Shown piece by piece: positions 1-11,479 of a stretch of 60,000 bases of DNA. The position numbers were made by a program, and so were the translations under genes. The stretch is from Adiantum capillus-veneris. Lineage: Eukaryota; Streptophyta; Polypodiopsida; Polypodiales; Pteridaceae. Position 1 is the first letter of the stretch, and each line of letters begins with the position of its first letter. Below the pieces are notes generated by a model. That model was not told where the DNA came from. It ran no database searches and saw only the letters and a list, made by a program, of their open reading frames with translations. The stretch is from positions 47,333,779 to 47,393,778 of the forward strand of contig CM043970.1 in the NCBI GenBank assembly GCA_014529385.2, written 5' to 3'.

Positions 1-1881
1 TGTCACAAGACCATTGCATGTCGCAATCTTGAAGGTGATAGCAAATAACAAGATTTAGATGCCAAATGTCTCCCACAAGAGGGGTAGGAGGGTGGGCCAC
101 TCCCAACCCACCAATAGGGAGTAGCCATGGGCGAGGTTGGGGCTGAGCCCTCCCACGACACACCCTGACCCTCAAGCCAAGGCTCTTTTCCCACAATGTC
201 ACATGTATAGCACCTATCGGCCACCTGGTTGTAGGACACCATGAGCAATCAGCTTGTGCCAGCCTTACAGGCAATAGAATTGTACGGACAACACTCCCAC
301 AAACCATAGAGAACACATTTTTTCTTTAGTCAATATTAAGGGGTTGATCGTTCAATAAGAATTTTTAGCTCCAGTATGTTCCCTATGATCATTTTCAGGA
401 GCTTAATTAACAAGAATCTCAATAGATTCTTGTCGGAGACTTGTGGAGAGAAAAAGGCTAGCATGACACATGGAGGGCAGAGAGACAAATGCACGCATCA
501 GCACGCGGATCGAGGGAGACAAGGATATTTTTTCCCTGCTGTCGATCCCACACCCATCTGCAGGCGATGCATTGAGTGCAAGAAACACTGACACATACGA
601 AGTGGCTATGGGGAGGAGGGAGCCGCATAGCTGGAAGTCTCTCTCTTTCTTTTTGTGGCGTTGTATCTGTCCAATTTGCCTAGTGCTTTTGAGGAAGTGT
701 AGAGCAAGGCTCCATCCTCTCAATAGGGTCATGGAAGCAAAGGTTCTACATGCAATGCTTCAGCAAAATGTTTGATGAAGAAAGAGAGGTACAGAGCAAG
801 AGCGGTGGAGGTGCCAATTGGGCAAGCTAGTGCACTGGTCCATGTAGATGCAGACTCAAGGGTACTACACAGGGCAGTAAGCCCGCCACCATGACCACGT
901 TGTTGTTGATGAGTTGGTCGTGAGGCAAAGAAGAGGCGAAGAGTGGATGGAAGGACTTCACATCGCGAGCTTGCAAAGACTGAGCAACTGTAGAGCCATG
1001 AGTAGAACTACATGTTTGAATCGTTTGTGAGTAGAGATGAATTGCACTCTCTCCATTGTCCTCATTGACAAAGCCTGCAGTCTCTCTGTCTATCTCTGTG
1101 TGTCTCTCTCTGTGATCATGCACTGCAGACAAATGTCATCATGGCGGGTGGGCAGTAGCAGTCGGCATGGACACCATACGCTCAGTCCAGTTCCATTTGC
1201 CTCCACAAAAGGTATGTGTTGTCTGTTGTGCTGATGTGGCGACTCTGCATGGCAGGGGAAGGAGGTTCCTTGTTGCGAGGACAACCAAGAACATCTACAG
1301 GACTAGCCGCAAAAATATTGCAACCACAGCTAAGAGCGGAGCACACGCAACGTGGGAACAACAGAGCAACAATCTTTTTCTTTTGTGAAGCACAGCGAGA
1401 AGGAATCTTCTTCTTAAATTAATTAATGAAATCGCAAATAGACCCAATATATGTCAGATATATGTCACCATGAATGTTTCTTGTTTATGTCTCATTTTGT
1501 TCACAACAATGACGTTAAAAAAATCCCTATACTTAGACTAAAGTTTCTGTCATTTAATACTCCAATCTCTAGTGCTTCAAAAAATCCTTGAGTCAACACC
1601 TGACCTTTTGAATAATATATCTTATTTTCTGAGGAACATGTTATCATCATGAACCCTTGTTAAAGTGGCGAAGGTTCTTGTTAAAGTGGTAAGCTATCAC
1701 TATCATTGTCATGGTACTCTCAATTTTCAATTGTCAAAACTATCTTAGGTCAATCGTAAGAGGGTGTTTTTGGCTTTCTAAAAGAAACCCTTAGTGTTGG
1801 GTTGGGTCTGGAAGAATTTCATAGTTTTCAGTGCGTGATGGAGATTTTCACCTTTCATTTCACATCATGTCTTTATTTTTC
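1..1881. other. Anonymous DNA, no supported gene
   Basis: Several overlapping short open frames exist on both strands, but none shows a recognisable domain and they are mutually exclusive. The stretch 50-250 is GC-richer than its surroundings and has SINE-body-like wording on the minus strand, but no clear tRNA-like promoter boxes. I see no supported feature here. Confidence 0.5.
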
Positions 1882-2047
1882 TTGCATTGTATTGTTTTAG
1901 AATGTCAAAGTGAAGTTTCACCTTATATAATTTTAGTACATTTTACACACACGTATATGTTTTTTTTGCATTCTGTTGTTTTACAATGCTAAAGTGAAGC
2001 TTCACCTTGCATAATTTTAATAAATTCTACACACACATATATATTAA
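1882..2047. repeat. Two-copy tandem repeat, about 85 bp
   Basis: Two diverged adjacent copies begin with TTGCATT(G/C)TGTTG-like sequence at 1882 and 1967. Each carries a GTGAAG(T/C)TTCACCTT core, itself a small palindrome, and ends in an ACACACA(C/T)(G/A)TATAT stretch. They are diverged enough to be old. No coding content is visible. Confidence 0.7.
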
Positions 2048-2430
2048 TTAGTTCTTTTTATTTCCCTTTCATTTCACCACTTCACATGGCTTTACATTTT
2101 TTTGCATTTTATAGCTTGATTTCAATTAGTGTTAACGTTCGAGAAAGTCTCTTTTATTAAGCGGATGCTGATCGAATTTGCTCCTCACAAAGAAAAAAAA
2201 CCGGAAATAGTAGCAAAAATTTTGAGATTTGTAAAATTTTTGGACTACTTTCTCATATATTTCATCCGTTTTTCTTTCGTTTACCATGGTTTGTAGTTAG
2301 CTAGTCTCGATTTTCAATCGGCTCAAGACTAAGCTGATGCAATCTTTTCCCAAACACTAATACCGAACCTAACAATTTTCTCACTTTCTTATTGTTTTTG
2401 AAAGCCGTCATGACCCTTTTACTTGTTTGA

Positions 2431-2505
2431 GTAAGCGTTTTTGGCTCCCTACATGTCAATATCCCTTAAGTAAGCATTCTTGGCTCCCTACGTGTCAATA
2501 TCCCT
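2431..2505. repeat. Two-copy tandem repeat, 39 bp
   Basis: Two adjacent copies start at 2431 and 2470 with GTAAGC(G/A)TT, share TTGGCTCCCTAC(A/G)TGTC and end in AATATCCCTT. They differ at only a few positions. No function is apparent. Confidence 0.8.
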
Positions 2506-2888
2506 TGTTTACGTCTAATTTCCATTGTCAATCATGTAAAGCCAAATCTCTAAATTCCAACGTGATTTTGTAAGTCCTTTAAACTTTGCAAATATGTCAT
2601 CGTTATCTCTTGACTGTGTAAGTTCCTATCAATAAATGATCAGTATAAAAGAGGTGGGGGGAGTCCATAGAAAACTTATTGCACCATGTAAGTGCGAGGG
2701 AATGGGTTATCAAAAAACTAAATAAATGTATAAAAAAAGGGTAGGCTCCCAATAATTCACCTTGTGAACTTATAAAGGGGTGGGATATAAAACTTACTTT
2801 AGTGGACAGGGGAAGGGCAAGGCGAAAAAGAAGAAATAGACATATATTCAAAAGAGAGGAATCTCTATTCTCTATAAAAGCTATCAAT

Positions 2889-3290
2889 AACATATATCTT
2901 TATTGACATATATAGATAGAGAGGTTCAAAAATGCATATGCCAACATTTCTCGACCACACTTATTTTCTTTTCTTTTCTTTTTTCTTTTTTTATAGCAAA
3001 ACTCACAATTGTGAGTGAATTATATTGATCATCTCAAAAAATTACAAGAACGTGCCATGTTCGTGCGGAGCCATGACATCATCTAGAGACCATAATTACA
3101 TCAACTATTTGGAGAGCACCGCACCCCTAACGACTTGCCCTCTTGCCTTTGATACACACTTACTTTCTATTTGACTTCTATTCTACAATAACATATATCT
3201 TTATTGACATATATAGATAGAGAGGTCCAAAAATACATATGCCAACATTTCTCTACCACACCTACTTTTTGTTTGACTTCTATTGTACTA
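2889..3290. repeat. Tandem repeat of about 102 bp, split by a LINE insertion
   Basis: The block AACATATATCTTTATTGACA begins at 2889 and again at 3190. Both copies continue through the GATAGAGAGGT(T/C)CAAAAAT and GCCAACATTTCTC segments to an ACCACAC(T/C)TA motif. Removing the LINE fragment and its duplicated target (199 bp) leaves a repeat period of about 102 bp, so the LINE landed inside an older tandem duplication. Confidence 0.75.
2964..3154 (-). mobile_element. 5'-truncated LINE 3' end with 8-bp target duplication
   Basis: Read on the minus strand, this 191-bp fragment ends in a 14-bp palindrome CTCACAATTGTGAG (3002-3015) followed by TTTTGC and an A-rich tail, seen as a T/C-rich run at 2964-2993 on the plus strand. 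It is flanked by the direct repeat CACACTTA at 2956-2963 and 3155-3162, as expected for target-primed integration. The same 3' end occurs at 15,188, 23,973 and 37,070. No coding sequence remains. Confidence 0.8.
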
Positions 3291-3618
3291 GCTCCATCTC
3301 GATATATTAGACAGAATCTCTGGAGATCCATTGAAGGTTAGATCTCATAGAACATTCCATTGAATGGTGAGCCAGCACTCGGATATCGAGCTCACCACAT
3401 TGGCATAGCAAAGAAACTGTTGAGCTGAGCCAGTTTGTGGCGATGGCCTGGGTGACCTTTAGGTGAGCGCTTCTTTTTTCTTTTTTTTTTACATGTGCTG
3501 CTCTCCCTCGCCCTGGACGCCTCCTGTCTTTCCTAGCATGGTGCCACATGATCTCTTGATACCAACTACTATCGCCAGCTACCTACCACCGACCTCCCTT
3601 ACTAGCTCTTCGACTTGC
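3163..3618. other. Anonymous DNA between the LINE tail and the LTR element
   Basis: It contains the second copy of the 102-bp repeat, then unremarkable sequence. On the minus strand near 3,557-3,567 there is TTGGTATCAAGAG, which resembles an initiator tRNA-Met primer-binding site, but no LTR boundary could be placed beside it. No gene is supported. Confidence 0.4.
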
Positions 3619-5326
3619 TGTCGGGGGATATGTGTTCGAAACGTGAGCCGGGCAGGCACCGGGCCTCTGGCTGTGAGAGGTGTGAGAGAGAATAAGAAGA
3701 ACAAATGAAAAAGGCTATGGAATCACTGCAATCATCAATTGATCAATTCAATGCTTTGAGTACAACTTATCCTTAGCCAAGGCGGGGTGTTAACAGCACC
3801 GTCACTTGGATCATCTGCTAACTAGGAGTTTCAGCTCTCGTTTTACACGATTAACCGGGCCGTTAACGACACCGGGGCTTAATAAGTTATTTAATAAATC
3901 TTTGGAATGATGATGGTGATGGAAATTTTCCTCTGTTGCTTGCTTCAAATATCTCGCGGATTCTGCAAGCTTCAATTTTGTTGCCTCAATCATTAAGCTT
4001 CACTTATTACCAATTATCCTGTAACTTCCTGCCTTGCGCTTTTTGCATTGCCTTATCTGCCTTTGCCAAGCCGAACTCTGACTCTTGCCAAGCCACCTCA
4101 ATCTTTCTTCTTGCTTACCTTCTTCTGATCGATACCTTTCACTCGCTAGATTTTCTCTTCTTACTTGAATCCGACGTTCGCAGAGCTCGCTATGAGCTGC
4201 CCCTCCCATGTGCTACCCGTTGCCGTCTGCTTGCCCACCATGGGTTTCCCCCTTCACACACAATGTGTGTCTTGCATTAAAATGGGCAGCCAAAGTTCTT
4301 CCTCTTGGGTGGGCGGCGAGCCTATCTCTTGAGTGGCCTTTGATTTGGTGGGCGGCCACTAGCCCTTGGGCAGCCGGCCATTCGCTTAATTGAGTGGCCT
4401 CGCCACTTTGTAATGGCACCACATTTGGCGTGCGTAACTTCATGTCGACCAAAGCATTGCCAAGCATGTCCGCTCCGGTTCCCTCAAGGACACCCCAATT
4501 GGCATACACTTCCACCTAGGATTTACATAGCACCACTTTCTCCGATAGGCCCGAGCCGGCAAGGTGCAAGCACAAGCAAATCCATTGGAGAAAGGCCTTC
4601 CTTTTGCATTCTGTTAAAGCAGCTCAAAAGTTCCACGCCCTAGCTATGTAAAGTGTACCGCAAGAGACGACATTTTAAAAAAAATCCACTCAAGCACTTA
4701 TCGTGCTCTCTGAAGTGTATCACATTCGGCATACATCTCAACCAAAGCACTACTACCTCAAGCACTTATTCTAGTGCATCCGAAACCCAGGCTGCAGCTT
4801 AAAACTCCCAGATAACACTCCAACCGAGCGGACTGGATTGATATGAAACCGGTCCCCGGTGCATCTTTAACAGCCAATAACCTGGCATCCGGAACTCTAA
4901 TCACTGATCTGAAAGGACCCACACACTCCACAAAGTGAGCACTTCAAGCCCATGCATTCATTTCATTTCTGTCCCCTCAGCTGCAGTTGCCCAATCCGGT
5001 ACGGATCTGCAATTACCTAAATTTCAAACGGCCATAACTTTTGCATCATAGCTCCAATCGACGAGCCGTAAAGGCAGGCCGGTAGAGCACTCCAAGCACT
5101 ACAGTTCTAGATCATAAGCTCCTATCCATGCTCACTTCAAGCATACTCATTTTTGGCATCATTAAGGCATCTATTGGCTCTTTTAGCCGCATCTGGCATA
5201 CATTAATCATTAAACTTGGCCCATTAACAAGCCCTGATCACTGTTCAATAAATATTTAGGCTTCAACAAGGCTTAGCTTGCAGTTCTTTGCTCTTTTTCC
5301 CATCATGGCAGCATAGCTGCACGACA
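3619..5326 (-). repeat. 3' LTR (in element orientation) of the 3.6-9.6 kb element
   Basis: This LTR is 1,708 bp with TG...CA ends. It aligns with 8224-9560 nearly throughout, apart from a block of about 350 bp (roughly 3,815-4,160) present only here. Shared landmarks include GTTCGAAACGTGAGCC near the left end, an AGTTCCACG motif after a purine-rich stretch, and TTTGCTCTTTTTCCCATCAT near the right end. Open frames inside it are incidental. Confidence 0.85.
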
Positions 5327-5338
5327 TCCACCCCCTTT
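5327..5338 (-). other. Polypurine tract
   Basis: On the minus strand this reads AAAGGGGGTGGA and lies directly against the TG of the left LTR. That is the canonical position of the plus-strand primer of an LTR retrotransposon and it sets the element's direction. Confidence 0.75.
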
Positions 5339-5899
5339 GAACCTGCACAGCCTCCGATCTGTGCCAACTGCACTTCAATTTGCATCTGCTATAGGTACCT
5401 TAAGCTCTTTGCCATCATCAGACTCACTTAACTGAGAAACATATGATAAATAAAATAAGGCTTATACCCTATCATCAATGTTCTAGCTTAATCACTAGAT
5501 AGTTGTCCATCAGAACATCTTTGAACTGTATCTGCCGTATCTCCAAAGCATTCAATTATGGAAACCTTTTTAGTGAACCCCGCCACACTCAAGTACTCCA
5601 GTTAATGATGCACACGGCTTGACCATTAAGCTCTCTTAAGGGAACTCTGTCAAGCTCAAGTAAGCCTTATTTTGTTCGCACACGGAATGGCCATCAAGTC
5701 CTTTACCTCAAGTTCTGGTAGAAGAACCAACTCAAAAGATGTGAAGATACTTCATCAATTGTCCAAAGAAGTCAACTGGAAGCCAACCATGTAATCTTAT
5801 TGATCGCATAACCAAAAACTCTTCTCACTTAGCATAAATTTAGGAAATAAAACCTTGTACCATGAAACTTGCTACAACGGATAACTGGTACTCTTCAAA

Positions 5900-8220
5900 T
5901 CTGTAACTTTGCACTTTAGTAGCCCCCAGGATCAAACGGAAAACAATCATTTTCCCCACTGTGAGAATTGCTTTAAAATTTTTACACCATCCTCCAGGAT
6001 CATAGGGAAAATACAAGAATTTCTAATCAGTAGAGCATAAACATAAATTAGCCCACAATTCATCATGCAAACCGCCTGGATCATATGGCATATAAGTCAA
6101 TTGCCCAGGACCATGCATATATCTGTCACCTCCTGGGTCAAAAGCTAGCTCAAAATCTCCTACATCATAGGGTAACATCAAATTCCATATAGCATTAGGT
6201 AGCATCAGATACTGCCATATCCCCTGTGCAACTGGCTCTCCAATTGTCAATCATCAATCACAGGTAAAAGCATTGGCAGTTCACCTTCACTCTCACTAGT
6301 ATTGGAAGCCCAATCCTGCATATCTGAATACATCAAGTCTCTGGTAAAAGTCTCTTCATTAGGCTCGCAACATGCATCTGAAAACAATTCTCTATCTTGT
6401 AGAGGCTTAAAATCAAGTAGTGCATCATCTAACAACTGCATAAGGTCATCATCAACTACATCTGAACAAACTTGCTCTTGCATGAATCTAGATTGACTGA
6501 TATCCTTAGTATCTGTATTTGAGAACCCTTCCAAAGCTTCGCCCAATAAGCACATAAGATCTAGGTCCGCTGCTTCAAAAGATTCCTCTATCCTGCACAT
6601 CTCAGGTTGCTGCGGTAAACTAAGATTTCCACATATGACATGCATCCTAACGCATCTGTAGTAAATTGCTCTTCATGTCTTTCACCCTCATCCAAATATC
6701 TTTGCACTTCTGTAGCACAAAGTTCAGCATGCACATTGAAAATTTCATCTACTGCCCTGTCTGTATCATCGGTACAATGAAACCAATCATATTCATCAAC
6801 AAGAGATTGCACTTCACTATGCACCCCCTCAGAATCAGCATCATCAAGTTCATGATCATTATGCCATAGTGTGAGCTCTGTGTCACGAATTCTTGATAGA
6901 GAAGAAGTTTGATCCCCCTCTAAATCACCAGCAAATTTAGGTTTAGTTTGCTACTCTGGTAGCTCTAGGTCACAGAAATTTGTCAAAGATGGAGTCCCTC
7001 TGAATCATCATCATCACATTCAAGACCAACTTTCCACTTTGGTAAATCGGCTTCACAACAACCTATTAATGAAGGAGTCTACACCCCCTCTGAATCAACA
7101 TTTTGCAGATCTTCAAACACATACTCTTGCTTAACCAAGTCCTCAAAATCTGGTACACCCAAGTTTGATAAATCTGGTATACCAAAATCCATGATCATGC
7201 TACTCCCAACAGCAGCCTTGCTTTGACTTATAGCATCTATATCATCAATCAACTCTTTGGCAAAATCTATACCAATATCTTCAATCAACTCTATGGTAGA
7301 ATATGTACCATATAAATTTTGCCCTAATTATGAGTCAGTAGCAAAAGTATCACTTGAAACTGAATCTTCCTGCATGTCTACTTGAATATGAATGCACTCA
7401 TTTACCTACAAAATTTCTCCTTGAGCTTTAAATGCTTTGTTGTTTTGGTCCCCTGATTTCTTTTCCTCATGTACTGGATGTATAGGTTCTTGGCGAAATT
7501 CATCCTGTGTATCCTGAACTGCATGTGTAGATCCTTTGCAAAATTCACCATCTGTATCCCGAAGCGGTAAACCCTCACCCTCTAAGACTTCTACTTCATG
7601 CAAGGCATCTGCAAACCCCAACTTTGCATACACAGCTTCAACTATATCTTCATCATTAGCCTGTAACAAGGTAGCATCTTGTACAACACACTCATCAATC
7701 ACAGCTTCTAACTTTGATCGCACTTGTCTTCGGATATCGCGTAGTTTGGTAGACTTGGACTCTGTTCTTGATAGCTTTCATAATGCTCATAGCTTACCTG
7801 TACAATAGCTTCTTTGAAATATTCCCAGTCGTTGTTGCAGGCTTTGGTAACCTCTTGAATCTGCTCCTTCAAATCTGAACTCACTAACTGCTCAAAAGAT
7901 ATGACCATTAACTCTTCTGGTATCCCTCTTACCTTGGTTTCCAGCTCACAACACTCTAGGTGGCCCTCTGGATCGTATCCATCAAAGAGTCATCTCTCGT
8001 CGTATACTGCATTTAAAGCTTCAACCATTTGATTTTTCATTTTTACGGTCTCCATTTCAAGGAGAGATCCTTGGACCAATTGAAGCATCTTTGAAAAATC
8101 TGGAAACGTTGACTTATCATCAAAACCGTATGCACTTAACTCTGCAATCATCTTCATCATCTGCTCTAAATTCTCCATCTTTATCTCCCACCCCAGCTCA
8201 TTTCGCATCGGGTTCACCAA
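5900..8220 (-). pseudogene. Decayed acidic gag-like ORF of the non-autonomous LTR element
   Basis: The frame starts just inside the 5' LTR. The first open segment (8220-7990) has a Met-rich helical region containing MENLEQMMKMIAELSAYGF. After a TGA at 7990-7992 the same frame continues with FDGYDPEGHLECCELE and a following helical segment, resembling the N-terminal part of plant retroelement gag proteins. Further downstream, in shifting frames, come long Asp/Glu-rich stretches such as DVVDDDLMQLLDDALLDF (near 6,400-6,450). Several stops and at least three frame changes break it. No zinc knuckle, protease or RT motif is visible. Identification as gag rests on position and general character only. 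Confidence 0.5.
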
Positions 8221-8223
8221 AGA

Positions 8224-9560
8224 TGTGGGGGGATATGTGTTCGAAACGTGAGCCAGGCAGGCACCGGGCCTCTGGTTGTGAGAGGTGTGAGAGAGAATAA
8301 CAAGAACAAATTAAAAGGGCTATGGAAATCACCACAATCATCAATTGATCAATTCAATACTTTGAGTACAACTTATCCTTAGCCAAGGCAGGTTGTTAAC
8401 AGCACCGTCACTTGGATCATCCGACGTTCGTAGAGCTCGCTATGAGCTGCCCCTCCTCCCATGCACTACCTGTTGCCGTCTGCTTGCCCGCCATGGGTTT
8501 CCCCCTTCACACACAATGTGTGTGTTGCATTAAAATGGGCGGCAAAAGTTCTTCCTCTTGGGCAGGCGGCCAACCTATCCTTGAGCGGCCTTTGATTTGG
8601 TGGGCGGCCGGCCATTAGCTTGATTGAGTGGCCTAGACACTTTGTAATGGCACCACATTTGGCATGCATAACTTCATGTCGACCAAAGCATTACCAAGCA
8701 TGTCTGCTCCGGTTCCCTCAAGGACACCCCAATTGGCATACACTTGGACCTAGGATTTACATAGCACCACTTTCTCCAATAGCCCCGAGCCGGCAAGGTG
8801 CAAGCACAGGCAAATCCATTGGAGAAAGGCCTTGCTTTTGCATTATGTTAAAGCATCTCAAAAGTTCCACGTCGTAGCTATGTAAAATGTACCGCAAGAG
8901 ATGACATTTAAAAAAAAAACCACTCAAGCACTTATCGTGCTCTCTGAATTACATCACATTCGGCATACATCTCAACCAAAGCACTGCTACCACAATCACT
9001 TATTCTACTACATCTGAAACCCTGGCTGCAGCTCAAAACTCCCAGATAGCACTCCGGCCGAGCGGACTAGATTAGTACGAAACCGGTCCCTAGTGCATCT
9101 TTAGCGGCCAATAACCTGGCATCCCAAACTCCGATCGCCGGTCTGAAAGGATTGACACGCTCCACAAAGTGAGCACTTCAAGCCCATGCATTCATTTCAT
9201 TTCTGTCTCCTCAGCTGCAGTTGCCCAATCCGGTACGGATCTGCAATTGACTAAACTTCAAACTGCCATAACTTTTGCACTGTAGCTCCAATCGACGAGC
9301 CGTAAAGACAGGCCGGTAGAGCACTTCAAGCACTGCAGTTCTAGATCATAAGCTCTTATCCGTGCTCACTTCAAGCATGCTCATTTTTGGCATCATTAAG
9401 GCATCTATTGGCTCTTTTAGGCACATTTGCCATACATTAATCATTAAACTTGGCCTGTTAACAAGCCTTGATCACTGTTCAATAAATATTTAGGGTTCAA
9501 CAAAGCTTATCTTGCAGTTCTTTGCTCTTTTTCCCATCATGGCAGTGGAGCTGCACGACA
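8224..9560 (-). repeat. 5' LTR (in element orientation) of the 3.6-9.6 kb element
   Basis: This LTR is 1,337 bp and homologous to 3619-5326. It lacks the block of about 350 bp between GGATCAT and CCGACGTTCG. On the minus strand, TTTGGTGAACCCGATG follows within a few bases of its end and is the likely primer-binding site; I could not assign a tRNA to it. Confidence 0.85.
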
Positions 9561-9564
9561 TTGC

Positions 9565-9840
9565 GTCAACGGCACCACTTGGCACACACCTTTTTTTCCT
9601 TTTGCTTGGAGTTAATCACAAAAGCGGCTTTTGCTGAAAAACACACTCCAAACCTCCCTTTCAATCAAATTTTCTATGAGCATCTCATTAGATTCTAGTT
9701 AACAAAAAATGGGTCCTCCCCTCTCTGGGTCCAAGTGGATTTCATTAATTAATTTCTTTCGCAAATTCCCCTACACCTTAACTATCAAATCCAATCTCTC
9801 ACTTAGATTGGATGCATGTGCTCGTAAGCGATCCCCTCCG

Positions 9841-9880
<40 letters not shown>

Positions 9881-10471
9881 GGCTCTGGCTCCTCCGACCT
9901 TTTCTCCTTGCGCCCCCTGGGTCATCTTCATCTCCCCCTCCTGCAGAGCAGCTAGCAATTGCCTCCAAGGAGACACCCTCCTCACCACCTCCCCCAATGC
10001 CCTCATTATGTTCCTTGCGGGCAACCCTGCTCACCACATGTTGCAATGGCCTCATTACATCGCCCGTTTATATGTCTCCCCCTTCGCGCTCGGGCTCCAT
10101 CCCTGCGACTTCTGCCATGTGCATGTTGTCGCCCCTGCGTTCTGCAAGAAACTCTACGGCTACTGTTGGCCACACCCCCTCCATCTCTTTCTCTTGTCTG
10201 CTGCCTAGAGCACCTTCACCTCGCCTCACACGCCGTGCAACTCTGTTCCTGCTCTTGCCACTTCCCATCGAGCACTATGAAGAAATGCAACAGGATGCAT
10301 CTATCTGTAATGCACACACATGCACACGTGTGTGCGTGCATACACAGGGCCCTGTGCATGCGCTTGTCGACCTCACTGTGTTTCTTCCCTGCACTCGTCA
10401 CTCTCTCTGTGTTCGCGTACTCCTCGAGCCAAAAGATCTCTCTCTCCACCCTAGTCTCAATACATGGCACG

Positions 10472-10517
<46 letters not shown>

Positions 10518-10554
10518 CGTGCCCTCTGCTACAGGAGCCCCATGTAGCATTTAA
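9565..10554. other. Low-complexity DNA with a 35-bp poly-C run and a CT microsatellite
   Basis: A pure C run occupies 9841-9875 and a (CT)n run lies at about 10,474-10,512. Long open frames cross this region on both strands, but their products are poly-Pro, poly-Gly or Ser-Leu repeats generated by the simple sequence. No gene is supported. Confidence 0.6.
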
Positions 10555-10745
10555 ATGTACAAAATTCCTTTCCTTGAATTTGCCAAGAGGAAATTTTAGG
10601 AAATCAAGTAATTTTTTTGGGTTTCCACACTATTTTCCTCTATTTTGGGAAAGACTTTCTCCCTTTCCCCTTGCCCTCAATCGGCAGATTTGAAATTCAA
10701 AACCACACGATATTAAGCTGAGACACATTTTTCCCAAACATTGCG
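10555..10745 (-). repeat. Dispersed repeat, also in GH5 intron 1
   Basis: On the minus strand this stretch matches 19,111-19,385. Shared words include GGGAAAAATGTGTCTCA, TTAATATCRTG, AAAATAGAG(G/A)AAAAT and GGCAAATT(C/T)AAG followed by AAAGGAATTTTGTA. In both places it sits beside CT/GA and poly-C simple repeats, so the simple repeats may travel with the element. The class of element is unknown. Confidence 0.6.
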
Positions 10746-10789
10746 GCCCCCATGACACCAACATACTCTCCATCCCTCCTTGTTTGTTG

Positions 10790-10790
<1 letters not shown>

Positions 10791-10816
<26 letters not shown>
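10791..10816. repeat. (CT)n microsatellite
   Basis: A pure CT dinucleotide run of about 26 bp. Confidence 0.9.
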
Positions 10817-10821
<5 letters not shown>

Positions 10822-11479
10822 GCCTTTATGCACATCCATAAAAAATCTCCCTCTCTCTCCTGCAAGTATCCTCTTCCCCTTTGGCCTTTTCAACCAAGCC
10901 AATTTCCCTAAGATACACAAAATGAAATGCATTAGTTTCTTCGAATCATAACTTAAGAGATAAGTAAAAGTACAAGCTATTCAAGGAGAAACAAATGGAG
11001 TGCAACACAGTAGTTGTTGGAGTGGAGGAAAAAGATGCTATGATGTGTGATAATGGTGCCTCCCAACTACAGGCAAGGCCCGTTGAAAAGCAAAGCCCCA
11101 CAATGCAAAGTTTTGAAGACCCAAGCAAGGATATTCTGATTGTTTTTCATGCTTCTTCACCTAAACCTATGGTAGTTTCAACTACTTTGGTTACCCAAGG
11201 AGAGGATTAAAAGGGTGAAGTCAGTGGCAAGGGAATTCACATCATGGAAGGTAGTTGTAGCATCCAAAGGGAAAGTCGCCTCTGCGCCCCCCCCCCCCCC
11301 CGGCTCATTCAAAGGGGGGGTCAGGTGCTCTTTCGCTTCACAATCCCTTTGAAGCGCTGGAGGTGATGAATCACCAAGATGCAAGAGAGCCCCCTGACTC
11401 TGCTAGAGCCAGAGAGGCAGGAACAGGGCCCTAGATGTGGAAGAGTTTGTCCCTCTTTCCCAATGATGGAAGCTATGGC

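Larger units (their letters stand above)
3619..9560 (-). mobile_element. LTR retrotransposon, non-autonomous (LARD/TR-GAG-like), minus strand
   Basis: Two direct repeats (3619-5326 and 8224-9560) flank about 2.9 kb. Both begin TGT(C/G)GGGGGATA and end GCACGACA, so each has TG...CA ends extended to a TGTCG/CGACA inverted terminus. The 4-bp sequence TTGC precedes the left end (3615-3618) and follows the right end (9561-9564), a possible target duplication. A purine-rich tract, AAAGGGGGTGGA on the minus strand, abuts the left LTR, which fixes the orientation as minus. The internal region holds only decayed acidic ORFs and I find no reverse transcriptase, RNase H or integrase motif. It probably depended on another element for mobility. 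The internal length is far below that of an autonomous gypsy or copia element. Confidence 0.85.

Noticed and set aside
376-775. Two overlapping plus-strand frames as a possible small gene
   Set aside because: No homology that I recognise, no splice context, and an equally long frame on the opposite strand.
9709-10693. Long overlapping open frames on the plus strand with poly-Pro and Ser-Leu runs
   Set aside because: The products are generated by poly-C and CT repeats, several frames overlap, and there is no domain or splice context.
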